Shown here: positions 1-7,399 of the stretch, one piece after another
Numbering within the stretch: position 1 is the first letter of the stretch
Layout of the letters: each line of letters starts with the position of its first letter
Assembly: GCA_036626215.1 (NCBI GenBank)
Contig: JAZKSG010000025.1
Coordinates: 1-19,794, forward strand
Source: JAZKSG01 sp036626215
Lineage (GTDB): Archaea; Thermoplasmatota; E2; DHVEG-1
Direction: 5' to 3'
Length of the DNA: 19,794 nt
The notes under the pieces: generated by a model
What the model was told of the DNA's origin: nothing
Database searches by the model: none
Seen by the model: the letters and a program-made list of their open reading frames with translations, nothing else
Made by a program: the position numbers and the translations under genes

Positions 1-188
1 AATACCTTGCAGAGTACCATAACAAAAAGAATACTTTTTTTTCTGTTCCTCAAAATAAGTTTGATCTTTGTCACGATGTGGAGAAAGCCAAGGATACATC
101 TGGCGTTCAACGTAGATGCAATGTCGATAGAAGTGTGGAAAACATCTTTGATGTCGTTTTTTCTGCTAAAGAGAGTGCATTCAGATGA
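1..188 (+). CDS. C-terminal fragment of an unrecognised protein
   Basis: The frame beginning at base 3 is open from the window edge to a TGA at 186-188 and gives 61 residues of mixed, mostly hydrophilic composition, starting YLAEYHNKK and ending VVFSAKESAFR. This reads like an ordinary soluble protein tail. A competing frame (ATG at 7, stop near 201) gives an implausible F/L/I-rich product, as expected from an out-of-frame reading of AT-rich DNA. I do not recognise the family. The DVEKAKDTSG segment loosely recalls the C-terminus of NAD-dependent sugar epimerases, which would fit the glycosyltransferase downstream, but this is weak. The next gene starts 54 bases on. Confidence 0.5.
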   Translation, partial: YLAEYHNKKNTFFSVPQNKFDLCHDVEKAKDTSGVQRRCNVDRSVENIFDVVFSAKESAFR

Positions 189-242
189 AAAAAATAATTA
201 GTTATTTTCTTAAACTATGAGTCCTTTTGGGGGCGATGTACG

Positions 243-2171
243 ATGTTGAAGGCAGATGTTAAATCAAAGATCAATGGTTTGATACACAGTTGGTTTTTCT
301 GGGTTCTGGTAGTTACAGGTGTAGCTATATTTATCCGGATGTTTCCAGCTTGGACTAATGCAGGATGGGGTTGCGATTTTGGTATTTATCTTGGTCTTTC
401 TGAAAAGTTTGTAGCAACCGGCGGTCAATGGTATAACCCATATACCGGTTGGGGTAGCTCTTATAATTATTTCCCTGTTTTGTATGCCATTACTGGTTTT
501 GCTCATTGGATCACTGGGTTAGAAGTATCAGTTATCATGCCTAAAATTGGACCTATTTTCGGTGGTTTAACTGTTTTTATTTTTTATTTTCTGGTTAAAA
601 GACTGGTAGACGATAAAAGAGTGGCTTTTCTTTCTTGTTTGTTTTTAGCTGTGTTGCCTTTCCATGTTTACCAAACTAGCCATACCTATCCACTGACTAT
701 TGGTCATTTTTTTATGATGCTTTCTCTACTTCTGTTTGTACGTTTCAGAAAAAATTTTTTGTATCTTGTTCCTTTGTTTATTTCTAGTACGTTACTGGTT
801 ATGTCTCATCATCTAACTACTTATTTTTATTTGATAACTTTGTTTTTTGTAATAGTTTTTGAGAACGGTAGCAGTAGTTACTGGAGACGTTGGTTTAAAC
901 GGGATATACTGTATTTCCTATCTTTTAGTGTGATTGTTTTCTCTTATTGGTTTTTTGTAGCTACACCCGTATTCAATAGTTTTATGAACAATGGTCTGAA
1001 TATAGGAGGAGCCCAATTAGACTCGTTTGGTACTATAGCTGCTTTTTATTGTTTATTTTTTGTTTCACTTGGATTATGTTTGTTTTTAAGAAAGTTTAAC
1101 AACAAGATTAGTAGTTTGAAAGAAAAAGGAGTCGCTTGGGCTAAATTGGTTTGGCGTCTGAATCCTTTTGTAAAGAAACCTTATTCCTCCCTGAAAAGAC
1201 GTGTTCTGTTGTTTTCAGTTACGTTGATATTGATTTTTTCAGCTATGATTTTCTTTGTCATATTTGAGATGCCCTGGTTGAATTTTAGTTTCACCTGGTT
1301 ATCCGTTCTTTATTCGTTTCCCTTATTAGTTGTTGTAAGTTTTGGTTTAGCAGGTTTCAGGGATACGTTACATGTTAAAAACGGTATGTTCATCCGGGGT
1401 TGGATTCTAGCTGTTGTTCTATCGTTGTTTTTTACTTTGGCTACCAACAACCAGACGTTGTTTCCCCATAGACACATTGAGTACTTGATGGCTCCTCTAA
1501 GCATTGTCACCGTCTTTGGTCTACAGGGGATTTTTTTGAAGATAGACTATCAAGGTTTTTCTAAAAAAGTAAAAAAAGTTTTTAGTTTTTCAGTTTTTGA
1601 TAAAAGCAGAATTTTAAAGAAACGTCAAATGGTTCTAGGTTTTGTAGTACTTTTATTAGTGGTATCTAATGCTATATCTGTCTATCCGTCTCATGTAGCG
1701 TTGAAACAGTCATATGAAGCCATTACACCTGAAGATGTCTCCGCTGTAGAATGGATAAAAGAGAATCTTAACCGTAATCATACTGTTGTAGCATCGGATC
1801 ATAGATTGGAGCGTATGGTGGAATCTGAAGGTTTTAACACTACAAAAGATAAAGCTATAAAGGTATGGCTTTATGAAAACCTTTCAAATTATTCAAATGA
1901 ACTTTTTGGAGTCGGTAAAAACTATAGTCGTATAACCCACGTTTTGATAGATGACATAATGAAAGATCAGGTTTTAAGAACAGGTTTAAGAACTGAGGTT
2001 ATCAATCTCACTGATGAAAACTACGAAAAGTTTTCAAACCCTGTATTTGAACAGGTATATAGAAGTGAAAGCGTTGAAACTATTGAGGAGGATAGACCTT
2101 TGCATTGGGCTGAAGTATACAGAGTAAACTGGAGCTATATTTTAAAGTCCGACAGAGTATTTTCAAAATAA
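243..2171 (+). CDS. GT-C type polytopic membrane glycosyltransferase
   Basis: This 642-residue protein has about a dozen hydrophobic segments over residues 15-480, followed by a soluble domain of about 160 residues that should face outside. The first extracytoplasmic loop carries an acidic residue in GWGCDFGIYL (D45), the place where GT-C enzymes of the PMT/ArnT/STT3 type keep a catalytic or metal-binding acid. YNYFPVLYAITGF (about 75-87) and the late PHRHIEYLMAPLS segment also fit this superfamily. The tail contains DVSAVEWIKENLN, a pattern common in archaeal surface glycosyltransferases. No STT3 WWDYG motif is present, so it is not a standard AglB oligosaccharyltransferase. The likely role is transfer of a sugar from a lipid-phosphate donor during surface glycan assembly. 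The substrate is unknown. GGGGGCGAT, five bases before the ATG, is a reasonable Shine-Dalgarno site. Confidence 0.65.
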   Translation: MLKADVKSKINGLIHSWFFWVLVVTGVAIFIRMFPAWTNAGWGCDFGIYLGLSEKFVATGGQWYNPYTGWGSSYNYFPVLYAITGFAHWITGLEVSVIMPKIGPIFGGLTVFIFYFLVKRLVDDKRVAFLSCLFLAVLPFHVYQTSHTYPLTIGHFFMMLSLLLFVRFRKNFLYLVPLFISSTLLVMSHHLTTYFYLITLFFVIVFENGSSSYWRRWFKRDILYFLSFSVIVFSYWFFVATPVFNSFMNNGLNIGGAQLDSFGTIAAFYCLFFVSLGLCLFLRKFNNKISSLKEKGVAWAKLVWRLNPFVKKPYSSLKRRVLLFSVTLILIFSAMIFFVIFEMPWLNFSFTWLSVLYSFPLLVVVSFGLAGFRDTLHVKNGMFIRGWILAVVLSLFFTLATNNQTLFPHRHIEYLMAPLSIVTVFGLQGIFLKIDYQGFSKKVKKVFSFSVFDKSRILKKRQMVLGFVVLLLVVSNAISVYPSHVALKQSYEAITPEDVSAVEWIKENLNRNHTVVASDHRLERMVESEGFNTTKDKAIKVWLYENLSNYSNELFGVGKNYSRITHVLIDDIMKDQVLRTGLRTEVINLTDENYEKFSNPVFEQVYRSESVETIEEDRPLHWAEVYRVNWSYILKSDRVFSK

Positions 2172-2172
2172 A

Positions 2173-2220
2173 CTTTTTTGGATAAAAAAATAATAGAAAG
2201 CCGTTTTTTTTAAAATTTTT
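2173..2220. terminator. T-rich convergent terminator region
   Basis: Between two convergent genes the + strand carries T6 (2174-2179), T8 (2204-2211) and T5 (2216-2220), and the opposite strand has a T7 (2184-2190). Archaeal transcription commonly ends at such oligo-T tracts, so this short gap can stop transcription from both sides. No strong stem was seen. Confidence 0.5.
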
Positions 2221-3001
2221 ATTCAAGATACCTAGGTTTTGATAGTAACAACAAAGACACGAAGAGTATGAAATAGGATACAAAGGTGAAAAGAAAACCT
2301 ATTGAATTCATATAGATACTATTATCTATAAAGATAGACCAGTCAAGAGAATAATAAACCATAGGAATCATCGCTACAAAAAATATTATTCCATGAAGCC
2401 AGTATTTTACTTTACTCCTTATCCTTGTTACAACTATTGAGATTAAAAGCCACCCTAACGCCATAAAAAAGATAGAAACGATATATGTTTTATCTAATAA
2501 TAGAGAGGAAACAGTTGGAAGGTACTGTATGAAAAAAGCGGCAGATATCGACATAGCAAAACGAGGTTTTTTTACAATTTCAACCCATTTTTCAGATTTT
2601 TTGAAATCCTTTGGACGGGTAAGCCTCCAAACCAGCAGAACTACTACTAAGGTAGCTATAAAACCTGGTATCGCTATCAAAAAATTTTGTAAATAAGTAA
2701 GCTTAGATGGAAAAAACTTGACATCAATTGAATCCAACAGTTTGAACCAACCGAAATTTCCTATAAACACCAATACAAAGACGGAGAAATACTGCCAGGT
2801 TTTTCTAAAAACAGATCTATTTGTTATAACCCATGAAAATATCACCCAAGAATAGGATACACTAACTGCCGTTATCATCCAAAACATATCTGAAGAAACA
2901 ACAACAGGTAAAGAAATTAAGATAGAAGCTAAAATTATGAATAAAATTTTTTTGTCCTTATTTATCTGTCTAAATAAATCAACAATAGTATTTTTTGCCA
3001 T
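2219..3001 (-). CDS. multi-pass membrane protein of unknown function
   Basis: This is about 260 residues with roughly eight hydrophobic segments and short charged loops (for example RLTRPKDFKKSEKW and RIRSKVKYW). I recognise no catalytic motif and no family. The reading frame extends to a GTG at 3022, but I choose the ATG at 3001 because GAGGT lies five bases upstream of it and the GTG has no comparable site. The N-terminus (about 20 residues, Lys/Arg/Asp-rich) is predicted cytoplasmic. It has its own TATA-like box and stands 60 bases downstream of folC on the same strand. Transporter-like or lipid-associated roles are possible but unsupported. Confidence 0.6.
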   Translation of the reverse strand: MAKNTIVDLFRQINKDKKILFIILASILISLPVVVSSDMFWMITAVSVSYSWVIFSWVITNRSVFRKTWQYFSVFVLVFIGNFGWFKLLDSIDVKFFPSKLTYLQNFLIAIPGFIATLVVVLLVWRLTRPKDFKKSEKWVEIVKKPRFAMSISAAFFIQYLPTVSSLLLDKTYIVSIFFMALGWLLISIVVTRIRSKVKYWLHGIIFFVAMIPMVYYSLDWSIFIDNSIYMNSIGFLFTFVSYFILFVSLLLLSKPRYLE

Positions 3002-3027
3002 AACTAACCTCAATTTCCCCACAAAAA

Positions 3028-3047
3028 ATATATATTATTTTATAAAA
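3028..3047 (-). promoter_or_regulatory. TATA-like promoter of the membrane-protein gene
   Basis: On the minus strand the stretch contains TTTTATAAAAT followed by AATAATATATAT, 27 to 46 bases upstream of the ATG at 3001. Either box would place the transcription start within about 5 to 20 bases of the start codon, giving a very short leader. The exact box is uncertain in such AT-rich DNA. Confidence 0.4.
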
Positions 3048-3061
3048 AATTTTGTGTTTTT

Positions 3062-4339
3062 TTAAACAAATATTTTTTTTGCTTCACCGACAGTAAAAAG
3101 TGATCCAGTTATACAAATTAAATCCTCTCCGTCAGCTTTTTTTCTAGCATATTTAACCGCATCTCCAACATCATTTTTTATAAAAATAGGGTTTCTGAAA
3201 TTAATTTTTTCTAATATTTTTTTTATTTCTAAGGGATCGGCACTTCGTTCAACTGATGGTTTAGTTAAAACCACCGTATCTACCAGATGGATAATTCCAG
3301 ATAGCATCTCCTTGATTTTTTTGTCAGACATTACTCCAAAAACCAGTATGAGTTTTTTATAATGAAAATCGTTTTTTAATGTCTCACTTAATTTTTTTAT
3401 ACCTTCAGAGTTATGCGCCCCATCAAGAAGTATCATTGGTTTAATTTGTTTTATCTCCATCCTTCCAGGATAAACAACATTTTGAATTGTTTTTATTGAA
3501 TTAGGTTTTATCTGGAAGCTTTTCTCTTGGAGTATTTCCAACGCGGCTGTTACAAGAGCAAGATTTTGCCCCTGGTATAAACCCTGTAAACAGGTTTTTA
3601 ACTCATATTTTTCTGATTCTGTTTTTATTCTAAATTTTTGAAAACAATTTTTTTGTTCAATACGTCTCCAGTTGGATTTAGATATTTTTATGAGAGGAGA
3701 ATTTTTTTTTGCTGCTTCTTCTTTTATAACGTTATATGCTTTTTTTTCTGCTCCTGTAACAACTGGTGTATCTTTTTTTATTATACCTGCTTTTTCGTAA
3801 GCAATTTCTTCTATTGTTTCACCAAGTCTATCTTGATGTTCAAGAGAAACATTAGTAATGATTGTCAACAAAGGAGTTACAATATTGGTGGCATCATATC
3901 TACCACCTAAACCCACTTCTATTATCGATATATCTACTTTTTTGTCTGCAAAATACTGTAAAGCCATAGCGGTAACTATTTCAAAATATGTCGGCTGGTT
4001 CTGCCCAGAAAATGATTCCACTATAGGCTTTATTTTATCCATCAGTTTTTTTATCTCTTCTTCTGAAATAGGAATATTGTTTATCTTTATCCGCTCTGAA
4101 AAATCTGTTAGATGCGGAGAAGTATACAAACCTACATTGTAATCGTTATTCTGTATAACTGAGTTGAGATATTGGCAAACCGTCCCTTTTCCGTTAGTCC
4201 CACCTACATGTATCACTGGATATTTTTTTTCAGGATAACCGAGTTTTTCTGATATTTTTCTGATTCTCTCTAAACCTAGTTTTATACCAAATCTGTGGAA
4301 TTTGTTTAACCATCGGAAAGTTTCTTCAGTATTTTTCAT
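3062..4339 (-). CDS. folC: FolC-type folylpolyglutamate/dihydrofolate synthase
   Basis: This 425-residue Mur-ligase-fold protein matches FolC length and motifs. It has the P-loop HVGGTNGKGT (residues 44-53), TSPHLTDFSERI (73-84), EVGLGGRYDATN (141-152), ITNVSLEHQDRLG (161-173) with YEKAGIIK (181-188), and LDGAHN (305-310) at the start of the C-terminal domain. The family joins glutamate to dihydropteroate and/or adds gamma-glutamyl residues to tetrahydrofolate with ATP, in the cytoplasm. It lies 27 bases downstream of purN, whose enzyme uses formyl-tetrahydrofolate, so the two are probably co-transcribed. No clear Shine-Dalgarno precedes the ATG. In an archaeon it could also act on another pterin, but the purN and thyX neighbours favour folate. 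Confidence 0.88.
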   Translation of the reverse strand: MKNTEETFRWLNKFHRFGIKLGLERIRKISEKLGYPEKKYPVIHVGGTNGKGTVCQYLNSVIQNNDYNVGLYTSPHLTDFSERIKINNIPISEEEIKKLMDKIKPIVESFSGQNQPTYFEIVTAMALQYFADKKVDISIIEVGLGGRYDATNIVTPLLTIITNVSLEHQDRLGETIEEIAYEKAGIIKKDTPVVTGAEKKAYNVIKEEAAKKNSPLIKISKSNWRRIEQKNCFQKFRIKTESEKYELKTCLQGLYQGQNLALVTAALEILQEKSFQIKPNSIKTIQNVVYPGRMEIKQIKPMILLDGAHNSEGIKKLSETLKNDFHYKKLILVFGVMSDKKIKEMLSGIIHLVDTVVLTKPSVERSADPLEIKKILEKINFRNPIFIKNDVGDAVKYARKKADGEDLICITGSLFTVGEAKKIFV

Positions 4340-4366
4340 AAAAAAACAAGTTTGTTTATTCTGAAT

Positions 4367-5038
4367 TTAATAACCTTCAGAGTATAGAACCCCTGGTATA
4401 GTTTCATATTTGTCTTTCCAGCTGTCATCCATGATTATCTCTACTTTTCTACCTTTTATAATGAGACGATCTTCAGCAAAAAGTTGGACTGTACGAGGTA
4501 ATATCTGATGTTCAACTTTTAGAATTCGGTCAGCAAGACTATCTCTTGTATCATCAGTTTTTACTTTTACAGCAGCCTGCAATATAATTGGTCCATGATC
4601 CATATGTTCATCCATAAAATGAGTGGTGCATCCAGATATTTTTACACCATAGTTCAAAGCATCTCCTTGACCATCTGTACCTTTAAACGAGGGAAGCAAA
4701 GATGGATGAATGTTTATTAGTTTACCATACCATTTTTTTACAAATTCTTCAGAAAGAATACGCATATATCCTGCGCCTACCAAAAGCTCTACATCATTCT
4801 CCCTTAATATTTTATCCACTTCTTTTTCATGTTCATCTACAGTTTTATCTTCAGGATCTACAAAAAAAGATTTTATATCATGTTTTTTTGCTCGTTTTAA
4901 GGCATATGCATCCTGATTGTCACTAATCACAACTTCTACCGTTGCATCAATCATCTCTTTTTCAGAAGTATCGATTATACTTTGTAAATCTGTACCTCTA
5001 CCAGATGCTAAAACTCCTACTCTTAGTTTTTTTGACAT
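4367..5038 (-). CDS. purN: phosphoribosylglycinamide formyltransferase (PurN)
   Basis: This 223-residue enzyme transfers the formyl group of 10-formyltetrahydrofolate to GAR, the third step of purine synthesis. The N-terminal VGVLASGRGTDLQSII (7-22) is the GAR-binding glycine-rich loop. LINIHPSLLPSFKGTDG (107-123) supplies N109 and H111, and MDEHMDHGP (142-150) supplies D147. Their spacing (2 and 36 residues) matches the E. coli Asn106/His108/Asp144 triad. The protein is slightly longer than the bacterial form, with a C-terminal tail of about 25 residues. It heads a purN-folC pair. A TATA-like box (minus strand, around 5099-5107) and a poly-A/poly-T hairpin lie upstream. Confidence 0.92.
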   Translation of the reverse strand: MSKKLRVGVLASGRGTDLQSIIDTSEKEMIDATVEVVISDNQDAYALKRAKKHDIKSFFVDPEDKTVDEHEKEVDKILRENDVELLVGAGYMRILSEEFVKKWYGKLINIHPSLLPSFKGTDGQGDALNYGVKISGCTTHFMDEHMDHGPIILQAAVKVKTDDTRDSLADRILKVEHQILPRTVQLFAEDRLIIKGRKVEIIMDDSWKDKYETIPGVLYSEGY

Positions 5039-5058
5039 AACGCTTCACAATCCAAATA

Positions 5059-5092
5059 AAAAAAAAAGCTGTAGGTAATACGCTTTTTTTTT
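5059..5092 (-). promoter_or_regulatory. A9GC/GCT9 inverted repeat in the purN leader
   Basis: Nine A plus GC (5059-5069) is perfectly complementary to GC plus nine T (5082-5092), with a 12-base loop, giving an 11-bp stem ending 20 bases upstream of the purN ATG. It overlaps the transcription start predicted from the TATA-like TAAATATGG at 5099-5107. In RNA from either strand the stem is followed by a U run, so it could act as an attenuator-like stop. A chance product of homopolymer-rich DNA is also possible. Confidence 0.4.
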
Positions 5093-5186
5093 GTTAAAGT
5101 AAATATGGTTGTAGTTTTTTTGATTTTTGGCCTCTCATTTTTTTAATAATAACTATATCAATCGATCAATTTTTAATAAAAAACTA

Positions 5187-5196
5187 TTTATATTTT
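5187..5196 (+). promoter_or_regulatory. TATA box for a probably leaderless transcript
   Basis: TTTATATTTT is centred about 31 bases before the ATG at 5222. Archaeal transcription usually starts 25-27 bases after the TATA centre, so the transcript would begin within a few bases of the start codon. There is no Shine-Dalgarno before this ATG, which agrees with leaderless initiation. Confidence 0.55.
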
Positions 5197-5221
5197 ACTT
5201 GTTTTTATCAACAAATATAGT

Positions 5222-5623
5222 ATGGGGGAAAAACATAAAACATACAGATTTTTTAAATTGAAAATAATACTAATTGCCTTTATTACATCAACTGCAACGA
5301 TAATAGCAACCACCCCTCTACATGAAGCAGGTCACTGGATGATGTCTGAGATGGACCCCTATATAGAACCCATAGAATACCATGTTTTTGACGGGGGCTC
5401 TATAAAAAAACAGGAAGAGGTTTTATTTTCTCCATTAGGACAAGTGGTGATACAAGAAAAATATCCTGGGGCGTTTAACGAAAGACCCATCTGGTGGAAT
5501 TTTGTTCAAGAAATTATATGTGTTTTGATCCAAGTAGTGATAGCTGTATTAGTCACAATAAAAACCATCTACACTATAGTAGATAAAAAATTTAAGGTTG
5601 ATTTTTCAAGAAAACTTTTTTAA
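5222..5623 (+). CDS. small membrane protein with HEAGH (M50-like) motif
   Basis: This 133-residue protein has one hydrophobic segment at residues 13-33, ending directly in LHEAGHWMMSE (33-43), and a second at about 94-115. HEAGH (34-38) has the HExxH form of zinc metalloproteases, and its place at the end of a membrane helix recalls site-2 proteases (M50). A full M50 enzyme is usually well over 200 residues and has a distant NxxPxxxxDG segment. Here only FDGGS (56-60) is seen, 18 residues after the motif and not in a membrane helix. Whether it binds zinc or cleaves anything is open. The gene is real in my judgement because it has its own promoter and a coherent sequence. It runs against the surrounding minus genes, and its last 32 bases overlap the trm1 3' end. 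Confidence 0.6.
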   Translation: MGEKHKTYRFFKLKIILIAFITSTATIIATTPLHEAGHWMMSEMDPYIEPIEYHVFDGGSIKKQEEVLFSPLGQVVIQEKYPGAFNERPIWWNFVQEIICVLIQVVIAVLVTIKTIYTIVDKKFKVDFSRKLF

Positions 5624-6716
5624 CAATTTCTTTAGGTGCCTTGGTTTTAAAACCAATTGGATTAAAATGTGTTCGGCATACCCTGTATCCTTCCTTTTCG
5701 ATCTGTCTAAAAAAAGTTTTTCGTTTAGGAGGAGAAATTTTTAACGCAGAAGTTATTTCATCAACATAATAAAAAAAAGCGGGGAAATCTACCTCATCTT
5801 CCAGATGCTCTAAAAGTTGATAGATAGCATTTTTGGTGTTCAATTTTTTGTTCAGTAGATATTTTTTTATCTCCTGTATCATCTCTTTTTCATGTATTTT
5901 TTCGGACCAAATTGATTCGAAAGTTGTTTTATTATTATCTGAAAAAAAGTATCTCTCTGCATCCATATTTGAAATTTTTTTAAGATCTCTATCTGCTTTT
6001 TTTGCGCCTTTCAAAACTTTAACATATATACGGAAATAGTGATCAGAACTATGAGATAATAGAGGTTTTATGGTTTTATCATGCTTAGCAGCTTCCTTCA
6101 TAAGAAAACGTAGAAGTATTCTAACCGCTGTTTCTTTCATCAAAAAATTGTGATAAGAACGAACTCCGTAACGTCTTAAAGAAACATTTGGATATACTCC
6201 ACACAAAGCTGCAGTGTCAGTAGCTGTACAAGCTAAAACTCCTTGATCTTTTATACTTCTCATAGCTGAGTCAACAAAGGCTACTGGTGTCCCAAACGGA
6301 TCTATATCTATGTAATCAAACTTTTTTTCTGAAAGTAATGTATTTAAGTTTTTGTTGGTGACTTCTATATGTTCTAAACCGGTATATCTTCTATTTTTTT
6401 TGATTAATTCATATGATTTTTTGTTCCAATCGTTTAAAACTATATTGAAATCTCCATCTATCTCGTTTTTTATACGTAAACCTCTTACACCCGAGGCAGA
6501 CAAACCATCACATATCTCTATCTTTCTGTCTGAATTATTTATAATCCATTGGCAGACAAGTATAGATAGATCTCTGTTTAGCTCCATAGCAGGATTATAG
6601 AAGGGATGCTCTGTTTTTGAAGCAGGTCCTCTATCTGAATGGTTGTCACTATAGCTTAAAAATTTGGTGTCACCCTCTGAATGTTCAACAACATCGTTAT
6701 CTATTTTTTTGTTCAT
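5592..6716 (-). CDS. trm1: tRNA (guanine26-N2)-dimethyltransferase Trm1
   Basis: This 374-residue enzyme makes N2,N2-dimethylguanosine at tRNA position 26 using S-adenosylmethionine. The Trm1 signature is complete: EHPFYNPAMELNRDLS (36-51), the SAM-binding CDGLSASGVRGLR (69-81), DYIDIDPFGTPVAFVDSA (134-151) with the catalytic Asp region, and ACTATDTAALCGVYP (162-176) followed by RRYG. The C-terminal region (about 220-374) fits the tRNA-binding domain, ending in HFNPIGFKTKAPKE. Length is normal for archaea. A TATA-like ATTTTAAAAAA around 6745-6755 (minus) lies just past the upstream THEP1 stop and would give a nearly leaderless message. No Shine-Dalgarno is seen. The 3' end overlaps a convergent gene by 32 bases. 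Confidence 0.95.
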   Translation of the reverse strand: MNKKIDNDVVEHSEGDTKFLSYSDNHSDRGPASKTEHPFYNPAMELNRDLSILVCQWIINNSDRKIEICDGLSASGVRGLRIKNEIDGDFNIVLNDWNKKSYELIKKNRRYTGLEHIEVTNKNLNTLLSEKKFDYIDIDPFGTPVAFVDSAMRSIKDQGVLACTATDTAALCGVYPNVSLRRYGVRSYHNFLMKETAVRILLRFLMKEAAKHDKTIKPLLSHSSDHYFRIYVKVLKGAKKADRDLKKISNMDAERYFFSDNNKTTFESIWSEKIHEKEMIQEIKKYLLNKKLNTKNAIYQLLEHLEDEVDFPAFFYYVDEITSALKISPPKRKTFFRQIEKEGYRVCRTHFNPIGFKTKAPKEIVKKVFLKNQP

Positions 6717-6754
6717 AGGATAAGCAGGTATTTGACAAAAAAACTGGAGTTTTT

Positions 6755-7327
6755 TTAAAATAATGGCGGAAGTTTTTCTTCCATTATTTTTTCTATTTTA
6801 TATGGGAGCAGATTACGGTTTACCGGTGTCACCTCTAAAATCCGCATGTCATCGCGTCTTCGGACGTCTTGGAGTAGTGGTGTACGAGATTTTTTGTGGA
6901 GGGTAACAATGATTGGTTTGTCGGAATCTAAAGCCTCTATTACTTTTTCACAGAATTCATCGGAGAGCATTTCCATTTTCCCGATTTCATCAATGATTAT
7001 TATGTCTACGTCATCGTTTTTAATTGCTTTATCTATAGCAGGTACACCGATTTCATTTAGAGCTTTTACGTCTACACCGTAATCACCGACTTTGTCTTTA
7101 TAATCAAAGTCTTTATGAGCAAAAACTTTTTTATCACCAGTTTTCCAGTTTTTTACTGTAAAACCTACACGTTTATCATCCTCTGTAACGGTCTCCGTTA
7201 CCATTCCTTCCACATTGTATCCATGTTCTTCTAGAGATTCAACTAACTTTATCAAGGTCTGCGTTTTTCCCACACCGGGCATACCAGTTATCCCAATTTT
7301 TGGTATATCATCCATAACAACCGACAT
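6755..7327 (-). CDS. THEP1-family nucleoside-triphosphatase
   Basis: This 190-residue P-loop protein has Walker A GMPGVGKT (15-22), Walker B IIIIDEIGKMEM (109-120), the VTLHKKSRTPLLQ segment (141-153) and a C-terminal VTPVNRNLLPYKI. These are standard in the archaeal/bacterial THEP1 (NTPase) family. Members hydrolyse NTPs to NDPs in vitro; the cellular role is unsettled, and some relatives are RNA- or nucleotide-kinase-like. An internal ATG at 7315 is possible, but GGAT six bases before the ATG at 7327 favours the longer form. A minus-strand TATA-like TTATATTAA sits near 7375-7383, giving a leader of roughly 25-30 bases. Confidence 0.88.
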   Translation of the reverse strand: MSVVMDDIPKIGITGMPGVGKTQTLIKLVESLEEHGYNVEGMVTETVTEDDKRVGFTVKNWKTGDKKVFAHKDFDYKDKVGDYGVDVKALNEIGVPAIDKAIKNDDVDIIIIDEIGKMEMLSDEFCEKVIEALDSDKPIIVTLHKKSRTPLLQDVRRRDDMRILEVTPVNRNLLPYKIEKIMEEKLPPLF

Positions 7328-7399
7328 GTAATATCCTATTACTTTAGAAATCTTTTTATTAAAAAAGGTTGCGATTAATATAAGTATTTTGATCGGAAA

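Noticed and set aside
7..201. Short + strand frame with an ATG giving a 64-residue protein
   Set aside because: The product is F/L/I-rich in the pattern of an out-of-frame reading, has no ribosome-binding site, and overlaps a better frame that is open to the window edge.
3002..3022. GTG start adding seven residues to the membrane protein
   Set aside because: The ATG at 3001 has GAGGT five bases upstream; the GTG has no comparable site and lies too close to the presumed transcription start.
3700..3712. A9 run in the folC coding strand as a possible frameshift or slippage site
   Set aside because: The frame continues intact with FolC motifs on both sides, and such homopolymers are common throughout this AT-rich window.
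5155..5170. Direct repeat ATCAAT-CG-ATCAAT upstream of the HEAGH gene
   Set aside because: Only six bases per unit in AT-rich DNA; no further copies or dyad that would support an operator.
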